A stretch of 64,000 nucleotides of DNA, from contig CM032128.1 of assembly GCA_018894105.1 (NCBI GenBank), positions 32,821,299-32,885,298 of the forward strand, written 5' to 3'. The stretch comes from Jacaranda mimosifolia. Lineage: Eukaryota > Streptophyta > Magnoliopsida > Lamiales > Bignoniaceae. Positions 43,101 through 54,957 of this stretch are shown in pieces (the first letter of the stretch is position 1; every line of letters starts with the position of its first letter). The position numbers were made by a program, and so were the translations under genes. The notes beneath the pieces were generated by a model. That model saw nothing but the letters and a program-made list of their open reading frames with translations. It was not told the DNA's origin and searched no databases.

Positions 43101-44595
43101 ACAAAGATAGTTGGAATTTGTATTATCTTCATACTTGGGAGCAGTTAGGTTTCACTACAGTGTGATAATTTGAAACCACAAAAACCCTAGTAACCAATGG
43201 GAAGCATATACAAAATCAAGATTCTCCAATCATGAGACATGCACCCAAAACATTATGATGCCAAAATTAAGACAGAACCAGATATCAAGGATATTGTTCT
43301 AAATAAAACTTAGATCCAAATCCTAAATGCTATGATGCTGGTAAGATTCTCACCTACCAATTTGACCCCCATCCACCTCTGGCCTGAATTACAAGGAAAG
43401 GAAAGACTCATGAAAAAAAATAAAGCTCATGATCTTACCGCAGAACTTTTCCAGCCCGTTGAATCATTGTTGAAACTACCATGTTGTTAACCTTTGGCAC
43501 TACTGTGGTCAAGTCAATATTGGAATAGCACAATGGGTCAGAAGCACACTTGTGGAAAAAAGAGCATGTTGCCGCCGCATAGCACACACTCTGTGTATCG
43601 AGCAAAGAAAACACCTGAACACAGAGCATTTTCAATGAAGAAGTCAAATGAGAATCACAGGACTCTACTCTGCATTCTTTCTAGAGTCAGTTTAATTGGA
43701 TAGTGAAGCAAAACATGCTTTCTATCCACAAAAATACTAAAGAGATGCACAAAATCATCTCGTAGATAGAAAAGTATTACAATAAAATACCCAAAGCAAT
43801 TATATTATCATTTTCTTTTCTGTGGGAAGAACAACGATTCATGCTGCAAGCACAAATCAAAAAATGTTCAATAGTGCCAAAAAGAAGACATGATTTGAAA
43901 ATATTATCATAAAAAATTCCAATATTACATCATTTCTACAAACTTCAACAGTTCAAGTCTGTTGGCAAACTGAAGCTAGTGGATGGAAGCATCCAAGCCT
44001 TTCAACAATGCAAACATGACCAGACAACAGCAATTAGGTAAAGTAATACGAATAACATTGTCCAGATACATAGAATTGAGCTTGCGGAAGTAAAAACTAA
44101 TACCAGACCCATCCCAATGGCGTATTTCCCAATTCCAGTTCTATGGCCTGAATTGCTTGATACCATACACAACACTAAAAATCACCAAAATCTAATAAAA
44201 TAGATTCATAATTTAATAGCAGGCAAACAAAGTACCTTGATGGTGAGATCAGACGGCAGAGCCCAAACGACAGCGTTGTGCATGGAAGCGCGCCTCCTGG
44301 CGGATCGCTTGGCAGCTTCAGTAAGAGCCGAACCGAGCCGGAGCGCGCTGTCGATGACGTCATTCTTCTCGGAATCATAAGGCCTGGATTCGAGTATGCG
44401 GTCGAAGGAGAGGTCGAGAGCAACCGCGGACGAATCGGAGATTTCGAGAAACGATTCCAACAGAGCATCCAATGGATTCGGATTCGGATTCGACGTCCGG
44501 CTCGATTCGGGAAAAGGAGAGCAGCAGGGGCGTTTGAGCTTCGGCTTGAGGGAGACGGATACGCCCGGGCAGTGGTGGAGCAGACTGCTATCCAT
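40169..44595 (-). CDS. SKIP17: F-box protein with leucine-rich-like repeats, SKIP17-like
   Basis: Twelve exons on the minus strand: 44595-44236, 43614-43439, 42879-42682, 42575-42465, 41637-41552, 41475-41354, 41200-41136, 41032-40960, 40882-40820, 40690-40626, 40548-40474, 40376-40169; 1602 nt, 533 residues, all GT-AG and in frame. The F-box is about residues 110-155 (ALPSDLTIKVFSLLDTQSVC, then SFFHKCASDPLCYSNIDL), split by intron 1. Exons 4-9 encode LRR/RNI-like units (LRRLHLYNIERM, CPSLLDLEIVGL, CPYLSSLALRGFKL, LLEVLILRDCMHL). The C-terminus is Ser/Asp/Glu-rich. Known role: F-box proteins are substrate receptors of SCF ubiquitin ligases; Arabidopsis SKIP17 (At4g02740, from memory) binds the SKP1-like ASK proteins. 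Exon 11 must start at 40548; the nearer AG would give an immediate stop. Confidence 0.9.
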
Positions 44596-44680
44596 CGCCA
44601 GTGGTGGAATTCTTTCTTCTCCTGCTTCTTTCTTTTTCAATTTAAAAAAATAAAAATCTTTTTTGATTTTGAGGGGTGGT

Positions 44681-44703
44681 GAGAGAGAGAGAGAGAGAGA
44701 GAG
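44681..44703. repeat. (GA)n tract upstream of the SKIP17-like gene
   Basis: About eleven GA units some 90 bp upstream of the ATG, likely in the 5' UTR (CT-rich on the transcript). Confidence 0.8.
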
Positions 44704-44744
44704 GGCGGAGTGCGTGAGATGAGGGGAGAGAGAAGAGAGTGTGA

Positions 44745-44807
44745 CACGTGGCATTTGGAATTTGTTGACGTGGCAGTGTAGCGTGCCGAGGGAAGCATAT
44801 TACGTCA
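44745..44807. promoter_or_regulatory. Cluster of three ACGT-core (bZIP-type) elements upstream of the SKIP17-like gene
   Basis: CACGTGGC (44745-44752, G-box/ABRE type), TGACGTGGCA (44766-44775, matching the plant unfolded-protein-response element TGACGTGR) and TTACGTCA (44800-44807) within 63 bp, 150-213 bp upstream of the start. Several bZIP families bind such sites. Confidence 0.55.
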
Positions 44808-44810
44808 CCG

Positions 44811-45559
44811 TTTTGCTAGTGCAGTCTAATCTAGGACTTCATCCTTTACTATGTATGGTGGTCATTAATCGTCAAACTCAATTGCACGGGCGTGACCTCA
44901 ACGAAGGCGACCTGGGGATGAAGCAATTTCTTTTTACACTAATTTTAAATCTGATTGAGATGGATTCAAGTCACGGGATACTCAAATTAAATTGAGAATA
45001 ATTCTTCTATATAATATATATATATATATGGTGGTCATTAAATTTATAAGTTCGATTTTTGCATAATTTATAAAATTAGAGTATTAATAATTACTAAAAA
45101 TAATTCCAATTTATATTTTAATTATATGAAGTAAAATAAATATCAACTTCTGAATAATAATAAATTTGTGGAGCGTATGTATTTGTAGATAAATAAAAAT
45201 AAATAAATATCAACTAGATTAAGTATGAAGTTATTCAATTTAAAAATTAAATATCTCCAATCTAATTTCAGATAATTCATTATTCAGAAAATACAATTTC
45301 AATTTTGTCCCAATAAGAATTGATCTCAGTCCCATTTCATTTTAGAAGTTTGGGATAGTTCGGATCGAGAACTCAAAATTTTCAGTACAAAATTATGAGG
45401 ACAAGAATAAAACAAGACTTGGGACCAAATAAAAAACTTAAAAAAAAAATCAAAGGAAATTGAAAATTAAAATTAAAAAAATCACATGTTAAATAATGAA
45501 CATATATTGAACAACCAATGATAAAAAATTCAAAGTATATAGAATTGTTTTAACCATAT
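44811..45559. other. AT-rich spacer
   Basis: No gene recognised. Confidence 0.35.
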
Positions 45560-47148
45560 CCAATAATAAACAACTAGCATGTGCCTCGTGCGATGCACCG
45601 GAAAGAATTTTAATATTAAAATAATTTATTTTACTTCATATGATTAAAAATGAACCGTAATTAATTTTTGTATTTAAAGAAACAAAATCTATTACTAATT
45701 AAATAAAATAATATAAAATTTTAATTTATTAATATTGTGTTTGAAGATGATTCATACTTATATAAGCTGTGGAATATGAAGAATTACTAACGATAAGTTT
45801 ATAAATTGTGTATAAAAAAAATTTAAAAAAAATAAATGAAAGAATTAAGAAAATAATAGTAGAGTAGAATAGTTAACTAAATATGTTTTTTAAATTATAT
45901 ATATATATTTATACATACATATTTTAATATGATGAGTAAGTAAATAAATTTTTTAAAATGTAAAGTTTTTTTTATATGATTTCTTAATGATGTGGAAGTT
46001 GTAATTACAATTTTCATGATATTTGAAATTTTTAAATATTAAGTTTTTCTTTTTTTTTTTTTAGAGTAAATATGTAAATATCTTTATACTTTATCTATGA
46101 AAATAACTTACATTATGTTATTATTTGATAACTAATTCAGGACATAGTTTGTAACATTCAATTTTTATAAACTAAAATGTCTCTTAATATTCTATATAAA
46201 TATGATAAGTAAAATTTATTTATATTTATTAATATATATAGTTATTTTATTATTTTTAGAATTATCAAATAATATATATTACGGACATGAATAAAATAAT
46301 AAGTAAATTTTCAATATTCAATTCAAAATAAAATATCACTCCACCGTAGATAAGTTTCTTTTATAAATATATAAATAGGTACAAATAATTAAATGAATAC
46401 TTACTTTCGATCAAACTTTTTTTATATGACATTATTAATTCATGTAAAAAAAATCTTTTTATGAATTATTATAAGCAAAAATATTAAAATAAAGTAGGCG
46501 ATACAATTATATAATTATTTATATTAAAAATATAAAAATTGATATTATTTGCTATTTAAGCAGTCATTTATCAAGCTTTTGAAAATTTTCAATTGTATCA
46601 ACTATATATGTCCCATATAATAGAACTTTTTTCAAATAATTGAAAATGAATTCTCTATTATATTGCTAAAAACCTAAAATGATTTAAATTAATAAAAAAT
46701 AAATAAAGTTTAGAGTTTATAGTTGTTGCAGAAGTCACTTTTTATTTTTAAAATATTCTTCAAATTAAATTATTTTTTATATTTTATATATATAGTTTTA
46801 TCTAAAAAATATTATTGTAAAAATAACTAAATTTTAAAGATTTTGATAAATTGAACTCTTACATATAAGTTGATTTATAATTATTCATTTCTCCAACTTC
46901 TAGCTCTTTAATAAAGATTATGAAATATTATTAAATATATTTTGATTTTTGGATGAAAGAAAATTAGAGATAAGATACAATTATATTGGTTAAAGATAAT
47001 AATCAACAACCAATGAATATTTTTCAGTTGAATTAAAAAAATTCAAAATTCTAGGAATTTGACATGTGGACAAAATTACACAATTAGAATCAAAATTACA
47101 CAATTAGATAAGTACAAAACTGTATTATATATAATAGTATAGATTATT
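45560..47148. mobile_element. Possible non-coding transposon relic
   Basis: Starts near AACTAGCATGTGCCTCGTGC followed by GATGCACCGG, a GC-rich hairpin-like edge seen from memory in widespread plant repeats. A plausible right edge is TATTATATATAATAGTATAG near 47123-47143. The interior is about 85% AT and non-coding. Boundaries and class are guesses. Confidence 0.3.
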
Positions 47149-47723
47149 TGATAAAAGAGATTCTAGAGATAGCTAAACCATTGATCCCATAATTGTTTTC
47201 AATAAATTCTTATAACCCCCGATATAAACTTCAAATATTAAATAAATGATTTAAAATAATTTAAGATATCTTATAAAATAAAATTTCAAACCTTTTTACT
47301 AATATAATTTAAAATATTTATATTATAACTAAACTTAATCTATATATTTTTGTAGAATGTAAATTCAAAATATTAATGAAAAAAACTGTTAAATTAAACA
47401 TAATGCTATAAAGTGTTTACAACATATAACTATTGTAACTTTGTAATGGCTAATGTAAATATAATAACTTAAAATTTAATTGGATATCTAGATACAATTA
47501 ATTATATATGTTATAATTGAATTAAAATTATATGATTTATGAATATATTGTCATAAGTTTATCTAATAAAAATAATATCATAAATAGTTTAGATTTAATA
47601 TGAAATATAAATATTAGTTAAATAAGAGTTAATTGAGTTGTTGATATATATATATGTATGTATATGCCACTCGTGAATTAATCGAGGGCCATCATCTACA
47701 CACGTATAGATATAAGGATTATG

Positions 47724-48411
47724 GATGACAATTTATGCTTAATCCGTGGGTACCCACTCCGATCTACTTTGATCGGGGCATGTAGAAAACCCGCCCCCAA
47801 CGGATCGGATCGGATTTAGGTTGTAATGGTGTGTGAGCCGGGTCAGGTTTATAGTAAAGATGCCCCAAAGTATTTATACATATATTTATATTTAATTCAG
47901 TCTTTTACAAAAAATATATACACAAAAATCCCTAAATTGTGTTAACATTTTTTTCGTTCCCTCCCATTCCTCACAATAGTGACTCCCAATAGTAGATTCA
48001 GAATGTTTAAAAAATGTTCAAGTGCTTTTTATTTATTTGTTTTACGTAAAAATTATATGATATTTGAATTAAAATTGTAATATTTTGTTAATTATATACC
48101 CAAAAGTATATTCAAAATGCTTAGAAAATGCTCAAAAACTTTATATTTGTTTGTTTTACATAAAATTTGTATGATATTTGAGTTAAAATTATAATATTTT
48201 ATTAATTTTATAGTATATAATATTTTAAAAAATAGAAAATATTAATTAGGTGTGAGTATGATTGGATAGGGTTTGAATTCTACATTTACATTGCGAGTAT
48301 GATTCGAGTTTTCGCTCCTAAAACCCACGGGATGGGTAGAGGCCATATAAAATATTTGCGGAGTAGGTTCGGGTTGAGTCAAAACCCGCGTCATTGCCAT
48401 CTCTAATAAGG
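47724..48411. mobile_element. Possible Mutator-like MITE with degenerate ends
   Basis: Left GGATGACAATTTATGC and right TTGCCATCTC (inverted AGATGGCAATG) bracket GC-richer ends containing GGGTACCCACTCC and GACTCAACCCGAACC-like blocks. The duplication is not clean. Confidence 0.4.
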
Positions 48412-49121
48412 TTTGGACTTCAAATCTCTCTCTCTCTCTATATATAATATATATGTGCGTGTATATGTTGCTATCCGTCAATTAATCAAGCACCATCACC
48501 CTAATGTATATAAATATGAGTTCGTTCGTTATGAAATATACAAATAAGCATTACTAACTAGGGGTGCAAATAAATCAAATTGAATCAAGTCCGATCTTCA
48601 ACAGTCTATATCTAGGCTCGAAACTCACAATTTATTTTTATTTTATTAATAAATATATATTGTATAACTATTATTTTATTTTGAATTCGAATTCAAACTC
48701 GTAGTTGTTTACAGCTTGAACTCGAAAATATTCTCTAAACTCACTCTATTCAAATTCAATACGATCGAACATTAATTTCCTAATAGATTGTTTGGATTTG
48801 TTTTCAACTATGTTCTACATCATTTTTATTATTTGATGATGAAGTAACTTTTCCGCATTTTTACCAAAATTACAATCCAATAATCTATATATTCTCTACT
48901 TTTATTTTTATATTTTCTCTCTCTACTTAATATCTGATAAATATTATATAATTATTACTTTTCAAATAATTATCTAAATAAAAATTTATTGGTAAACCAA
49001 TTGATCTTACCTCCCAATCGGGATGCGTGGGTGCCCTCGGCGTTTACCATTTTCTGCCCCTCCTGTTTCAACTTTTCCGTATTGGCTTCCACCGCCGTTG
49101 ACGGTTTGCTGCAGTGGAGAG
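48412..49121. other. Spacer
   Basis: Holds a short (CT)n/(TA)n microsatellite at 48426-48455. An in-frame ATG at 49023 leads into the NAA20-like relic. Confidence 0.4.
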
Positions 49122-52100
49122 CTGACGACGATTCGTAGGTTTTGCTGCAACCATGTCCTCCGGTTCGTATCAGTGAATCTCGACATCTCACCGAAATTGT
49201 TTGTTTTTTCTTTATTATTATTTTAATTTCTTAGAATTTAGGTGTTAAACCGTGTTGATGATCGAATGTTCATAAACTAGCAACAGCTGCAGTTCAAGTC
49301 GCCATTCTGTATGACCCATTTGGCTCGCTGGGCCAATTATGTGTTCTTAAGTAAAAGAATATGAAATATTTCCATGAAGAGTGAATTTTCTTTGAGAAAA
49401 TGATAATGACCAAGTAATATCCGGCAGGCTTGTGAATTATGATCACCTAATGCTAAGTGGAAATGGTGGTTTTACTTTGAAATTTGAATGGGGAGGAAGA
49501 AACAGAGTAGAAAAGAAGGGATGAGAATGTTATTCATATCTTCATTATTTTGCAGATGAATTATCTTATACATTTACATCATTGATGCTGTTTCCATCAT
49601 TGCTTGCCCTTTTCTTTTTCTCTTTTTCTTTTTTCTGGTGTGTGTGTGAATTTAGGTGAAGAAAGCCTCGTGCTTGGCTGCTTATAATATGTTATCTAAA
49701 TCGAATGATTGCTGTTCTTTCTGCCTCATACATTCTACTATTTGAAACCATTGGACGAACATTAGAAGTAATGATATACTCTGTGATCTAAGGCAAGGAT
49801 GCATCTCTGTCTGAATGAAAACACCTGCTAACTGTAGTACTAAGGCTGTTTCAGCTACACTAGCTTTATTAACTTAGCTAACGTGATATGTAGTTTTGTC
49901 AACATGGATTAAAGACTACATCAGTTTGATTTATTTTTAAACAGTGTTAGAGAGCTCAAACCAAAATTATTTTTATGGGTTCTATTACTTTCTAAAGCTC
50001 ATTCAAAAGGAAAAGAAAAAAAGAACAGGAAAGGACTATTCTTGGTTTGATTTTGGGATGGTGATTCTGGCATTCTTTGAATAAGCTTACAGATTCCTAG
50101 TCTGTTATGAAAATTCTCTAGTAATAAGATGAGAACTTTTGCAAATTCAAGTGTAAAAGGTTGATACTTATGCTTGAAACTTTCCTGCACCCAAGGCTGT
50201 ACCCTGAGTATTTCTCTCTTAGAAATTAAGATATAAAATGAACTGAACTTTCTGTTTCTCATGACATTATGGCGTGATCCGAACTTTTTGGCTTCGTCTA
50301 GTCTCTGCTGCATGGTGCTTTCTGTTTAAATTTAGGTTCACATGCTTTTGAAAATTGCAGAGGCTTCTTTGCTTATAATGCATGAGATGTAAAATTGAGA
50401 AAAACTGGGGAAAATCACTACTTAGTCACTGCAATTAGTTCAAGTGTACTTTTCCTTAGAATGGGGCAGGCACAAGAGATCTGCTGCAGCAAGGGAACCA
50501 AATTGGCATGCACATCTGACGAGACTCTTATATCTTGTCAATACCAACTAAAGCAAAATGATCGAGGAGAAGCTTCTGTGATCCCGAACGTAGAGAGTTT
50601 CACTGTTTTGCTTCCAGTTTATCTGCCCGCAAACACACATGCAATTTTTTGCACAATAAGCCGTAGTTTTATGTTTGTTTTATAGTTAGAGAAGGTATAT
50701 CTTCGTGTTCACCTTGGGGTTTATGATAGCAATTGGATGTTGTTTCAACTCTGGTGTTGATATTAGTTATATGTCTGTAAAATATAAGTTTCATTCATTC
50801 TTTCATTTGCTCCCACTCGGAGTGACATTGACATCACCAAGCTCGGCCTTTTGATCTGTTGCATAAAATCTGCAGGAAGTCTAAGATGTTTCCCAAGTTA
50901 TGTTTTTCATCCATGTTATGGTATTTGCATGAGAATCATGAGATAGCATCCTACTGGTCTTAGAAAGCATTATAATCACTTCAAGAAAATGTGAAAGTAT
51001 TCAGGAAAAGTTAGCTGAGTGTTGCTGAAACTACTTTAATTACCAATATGCAAGAGCATCTAATGTCTAAAACTAACTGTGAGGCTGAAGGATGTTAAAA
51101 TAGAAAAGACCATGCTTGAAGATTTGTAATTTTATACTGTTCTTATCATTAAGTTCTGTTCCCTTTTTGGTTTCTCACTTAACAACATTTAATCTAATGC
51201 ATGGGATTTGTTTACAGTTACAGGAGAGGTTGAAGGAAAAGGGAAGTCATGGCATGGACATGTCACTGCCGTAAATGTAGCTCCTAAATATCACAGGTAA
51301 TAATTGGCCGAGAAACTGATGAACCTACTGGATGACATCAGTGACAAGATTTAAGGCTGCATAGTCTTGATGCATGCTGCTTAAAAATAAAAGTAACTTG
51401 GGCCTTTGAAATGCTATGTTAAAAAAATTTGATTGGACAATTGTTGAAGTTCGCACGCTCTTATCTGAGATTCTTTTACATGTTCTTTTGACTAAATTGA
51501 ATTTCCTACATAAAGTAACAATAGAATGTCCAAGGGTTTGGGAAGGAAATAATTAAAGACATCAGTGGTCATGTTTCCAAATAATAAGCATATAGAGCCA
51601 AGAGAAAGGTGTTAAATGTTACACAGAGCAAGGTAGATGATCGATTGGATATTCATCCCTTTCCTTTTTGGTGCTTCTTGACCTCATACTTTTGAGTCTG
51701 GAGAATATCCTCAATCATTTATTTTCTGGAGATCTTTCCTCCGACTGTCTCTCAGCTGCAAATGCTTCACGTAGCAATATCTTCATGATGAATTGGTGAA
51801 GTTCTCCTCATGTGCGACTTTTTTTCTTTTTAATATTATTTACCAGGTGAACTCCATATGATGAAGTAAGACTAATTTTTGTAGTGGTAAGGCTCACTTT
51901 GTGGACCTTCTTGTGAGAGGTTCAAAGATACCTGCCATCAAGATGCATCAGGAGGTACTTAGAATAATCAATTGCTACTTTTGCTTTTTCTCAAAGTTCA
52001 TGGATAAAATTATTTCCACCAATATTATACATTGAGCAGAAAGGTGGATGGCTTTTCTACTGGAATTGCATCAGCTATTATGCTCATTTTTCTGCACCTC

Positions 52101-52163
52101 GTTTTTCAGCTTGGCTATGTAGTTTATAGAAGAGTACTTCAATATTATTCATGGGTTGGATGA
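49122..52163 (+). pseudogene. NAA20: NAA20 (NatB N-acetyltransferase catalytic subunit) pseudogene, introns retained
   Basis: Pieces of an NAA20-like gene occur in the right order. 49122-49198 reads LTTIRRFCCNHVLRFVSVNL, but the start ATG is CTG and one base is lost after NLD (CAT to AT). 49293-49350 reads FKSPFCMTHLARWANYVF. 51218-51347 reads GEVEGKGKSWHGHVTAVNVA, then PKYHR, two stops (TAA TAA) where the family has QQ, then LAEKLMNLLDDISDK. 51885-51954 reads GKAHFVDLLVRGSKIPAIKM. 52110-52163 reads LGYVVYRRVLQYYS then a stop. The donor after 51348 appears to be TT, not GT. The segment around AEGPGNRIMGYI was not found. NAA20 acetylates protein N-termini starting Met-Asp/Glu/Asn/Gln. The retained introns mean a DNA-level duplicate, not a processed copy. 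Confidence 0.88.
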
Positions 52164-52882
52164 GTTGCAGTACACAACTCTAGTCGAAGTTCTCTTCTCT
52201 GGGAAATGAGGGTTAGTTTTTCTGAACTTTATCTGTTCTTATTCTGGCTTTTCTCATATCTTGAGTAGAAATGTGGATGGCACAGGATTATATATGATTT
52301 CCTTACTCGGACATGTAACGTTTGACATGGTATTCTTTGTAGAGCATACGCCTTAGGAATAGTAATGAGTTCGAGTTAAATCCGAAGATAGGGTTTGGGT
52401 TAATGAATCGATCATGAGTTATGAGTTTCGATTTTTAACCCGTCTCATTTGGGGCAGGTTCTGCATGTTGATCCATCTGCCTCAAAACCAGCCCAGTAAT
52501 TAAGCATGCCTGAATAAATTGAAGTATAGGATACTTAAACATTACTGCCCCTTTCATAACTATTTTGCTTATATTGTTGTGTAAAATGATTTTGGTGAAT
52601 CTGATGTTATGGTGTTGATTAATTATTTAAGTTGTTAATTACTGAAAAATATTGGATGGGTCAAATGGGTTTTGCCCATGAAATTTGAACTGGGCTGGGG
52701 GGGATGGGGTGTAAAGCAGTAAAGGGGCAGGTGTGGGTTTGTCGATAGTAGACATGGTGGGCTGAAGGCTGGCCCCAAGTGCAACCCAATTGCCTTCCCA
52801 TGAGGACTGTTTTTTTTTTGTTTTGAGAGACCGATTCAAAGATCGAGGTTTGAAGGATCGTGAAACTACTACCATTATGTAT
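52164..52882. other. Spacer
   Basis: No gene recognised. The frames at 52639-52903 (minus) have no family signature. Confidence 0.35.
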
Positions 52883-52892
52883 AAACTCAAGT

Positions 52893-53614
52893 AGGGGTAT
52901 CAACAGTTCGAATTTGAATCGAATATACCATATTTGGATTCGAATTCAATTATCAAAATTCATACTCGAATTCGATCCGATATTGGGTAGGATCTTTGTT
53001 AGTCAATAACATATCCGAATTCAATAGATATGCGAAATCCGACAAAAAAATTCAGCCCGATTTAATACTTTTTCTTTTCACTCCCAATTTTGGATTATAT
53101 AAAAATATTATATTTATAAAATAAATTTACGTCATATTTAAATTTTTAATAATTTTTTATTATATATTAGTTCAAAAGTTAAATATTTGAATACTAAACT
53201 CATATTTCACATTATATTAATGCATAGATTAAACTATTATATATTATTATATTTGATATTTTATCAATATTTTTTTTTATTTTTGAGGCTAAAGACTCAA
53301 TATTAATAGCATAGTATAGACGTTAATATAGATATTAGGTAAATATAATATATATATATATACATATAGATTTTATTTTAAAATTTTTATTAATATTATG
53401 TATAAGAGTATTAATTTAATAAAAAATTATTGAAGTTTGGATTCAGATTTTTAACAAATCGGATTGTTCAGTTTTATATCCAATTTATTTATTTCAAATT
53501 ATGAATATTCATAATCGGATTTGATCTATTAGATATTTTAATTGAATAAAAATTCTAAAAATTGAATTGAATTTAAATTGGATTCGAATTAAAATCAGAT
53601 CCATTAACAACCAT
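52893..53614. mobile_element. Mutator-like MITE, copy 2 (722 bp)
   Basis: Left AGGGGTATCAACAGTTCGAA, right CCATTAACAACCAT, the decayed ends of the element at 5064-5743. The two copies align over their whole length (for example GGATCTTTGTTAGTCA and TATATTAGTTCAAAAGTTAA). A 10-bp duplication AAACTCAAGT flanks it (52883-52892 and 53615-53624). Confidence 0.82.
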
Positions 53615-53787
53615 AAACTCAAGTACGGGTCTTTGTTTTGGAATGAAAAAACTTACACGAAAAGAACTAAATCCAAATTTTATAATAATTTCAGAATGTT
53701 AATGGTTATTTTCTTCGTCTCTTCTTTGAAGAGATGTTCCCGTGCATTTGTTGCATTCCCGACCAAAAGAGACTAGTGAAAAAGATT

Positions 53788-54475
53788 TGAAGGGTGTTTG
53801 GTTTAGGTTTATTTAAGAATTATTATAAACTTGTAGATCTTGTAAGATGTTATATTTTATTTTGAAAATATTATAATGTATTTGAATAAAATAAGATATT
53901 GAAGTGCATAAAATATTGACAATAACAATTTCATAATATTAAAATAGATGAAAGAAAGGGAACTTATTAAAATTTTAAAAATTAAAAAAAGATTCTAAAA
54001 TTTTATGTTGAGAGTTTATAAGGGCCCGTTTGGTTTTATTTCCATTTCTAATTTTCATTTCCATCATTTCTAAAATGGTGAGAATTAGTTATGTAATGTG
54101 ATGTGGAAATGAAAATGTATTTGGATGAAATGTTTGAAAATGTAATGATTATGTTGATTTTAATAGGTTGTAGGTGGAGACAGATAGAAATAATGGAATA
54201 GAGAGAGAATATATATAGGTTATTGGGAAAAAAATATATAGGTTGTTGGAGAATGTGTTTTGAAAATGAAAATTATGTTGGATGAAAATTCTTAAAAAAT
54301 GATGATTTCTATTTCTGAAATAGTAAAATTGGTGAAAATGGGGTTTGGAAATAAAACCAAACAACTTTGCAAATACTTTATAATATTTTTATGACTCTCA
54401 AAAGATTTTAAAAGATTCTAACATTTTATGTTGATATATTTTAAAAAAATTGTTAGTTCAGCAAAGCACCCACTT
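53788..54475. mobile_element. Possible MITE (GGGTGTTTGG ends) carrying a nested Tourist copy
   Basis: GAAGGGTGTTTGGTTTAGG on the left; AGCAAAGCACCCACTTAG on the right is a weak inverted partner. It resembles 15256-15598 in its ATCTTGTAAGATG-like palindromes. Confidence 0.4.
54022..54364. mobile_element. Tourist-like MITE family T, copy 4
   Basis: GGGCCCGTTTGGTTTTATTT at the left; GGAAATAAAACCAAACAAC at the right; interior closely like 57415-57763 (GTTGATTTTAATAGGTTGTA). Confidence 0.65.
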
Positions 54476-54621
54476 AGTGAGAAATCTTGATATCAGCTCC
54501 TGACATCTCCGGAGCTACTTTGGATGAATGTTTCCATTGGTAGTGAGAATTTGCAAATTGATCAACTAAATAGATAAGCAAAAACTAAATTAAAAAAATA
54601 AAAATAAAATAGGGATATGTA

Positions 54622-54957
54622 GGGAATGTTTGGTTATGTTTTCCCAAAACAAAATTGTTTTGGGAAAACTAACTAAATATATTCTCTTTTTTCCTCCAAA
54701 ACTTTCATTTTTCAATATATATACATATATATATATATATATTATATTTTACTATTATTCTAACATTAAAAAAATCACTTAATTCCATTTTCACTCTAAA
54801 AATTCAATAAAAAAACATTGATTTGATTGCTATCGTAAAAAATATTTCCCCCAAAACATAAATAAACATTCCAAAACACAACCTTTACATTTTACAATAA
54901 TTTATTATCCCAAAATACATAATAAAATCATATAAAAAACATTACCAAACATTCTCA
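54622..54957. mobile_element. MITE family D, copy 4
   Basis: Best preserved copy: GGGAATGTTTGGTTATG at the left and CATTACCAAACATTCTC at the right, inverted to each other. Confidence 0.7.

Noticed and set aside
49023..49226. 67-residue frame with an upstream ATG into the NAA20 start
   Set aside because: It is in frame with the first NAA20 block but runs into the frameshift and intron, so it cannot rescue the gene.
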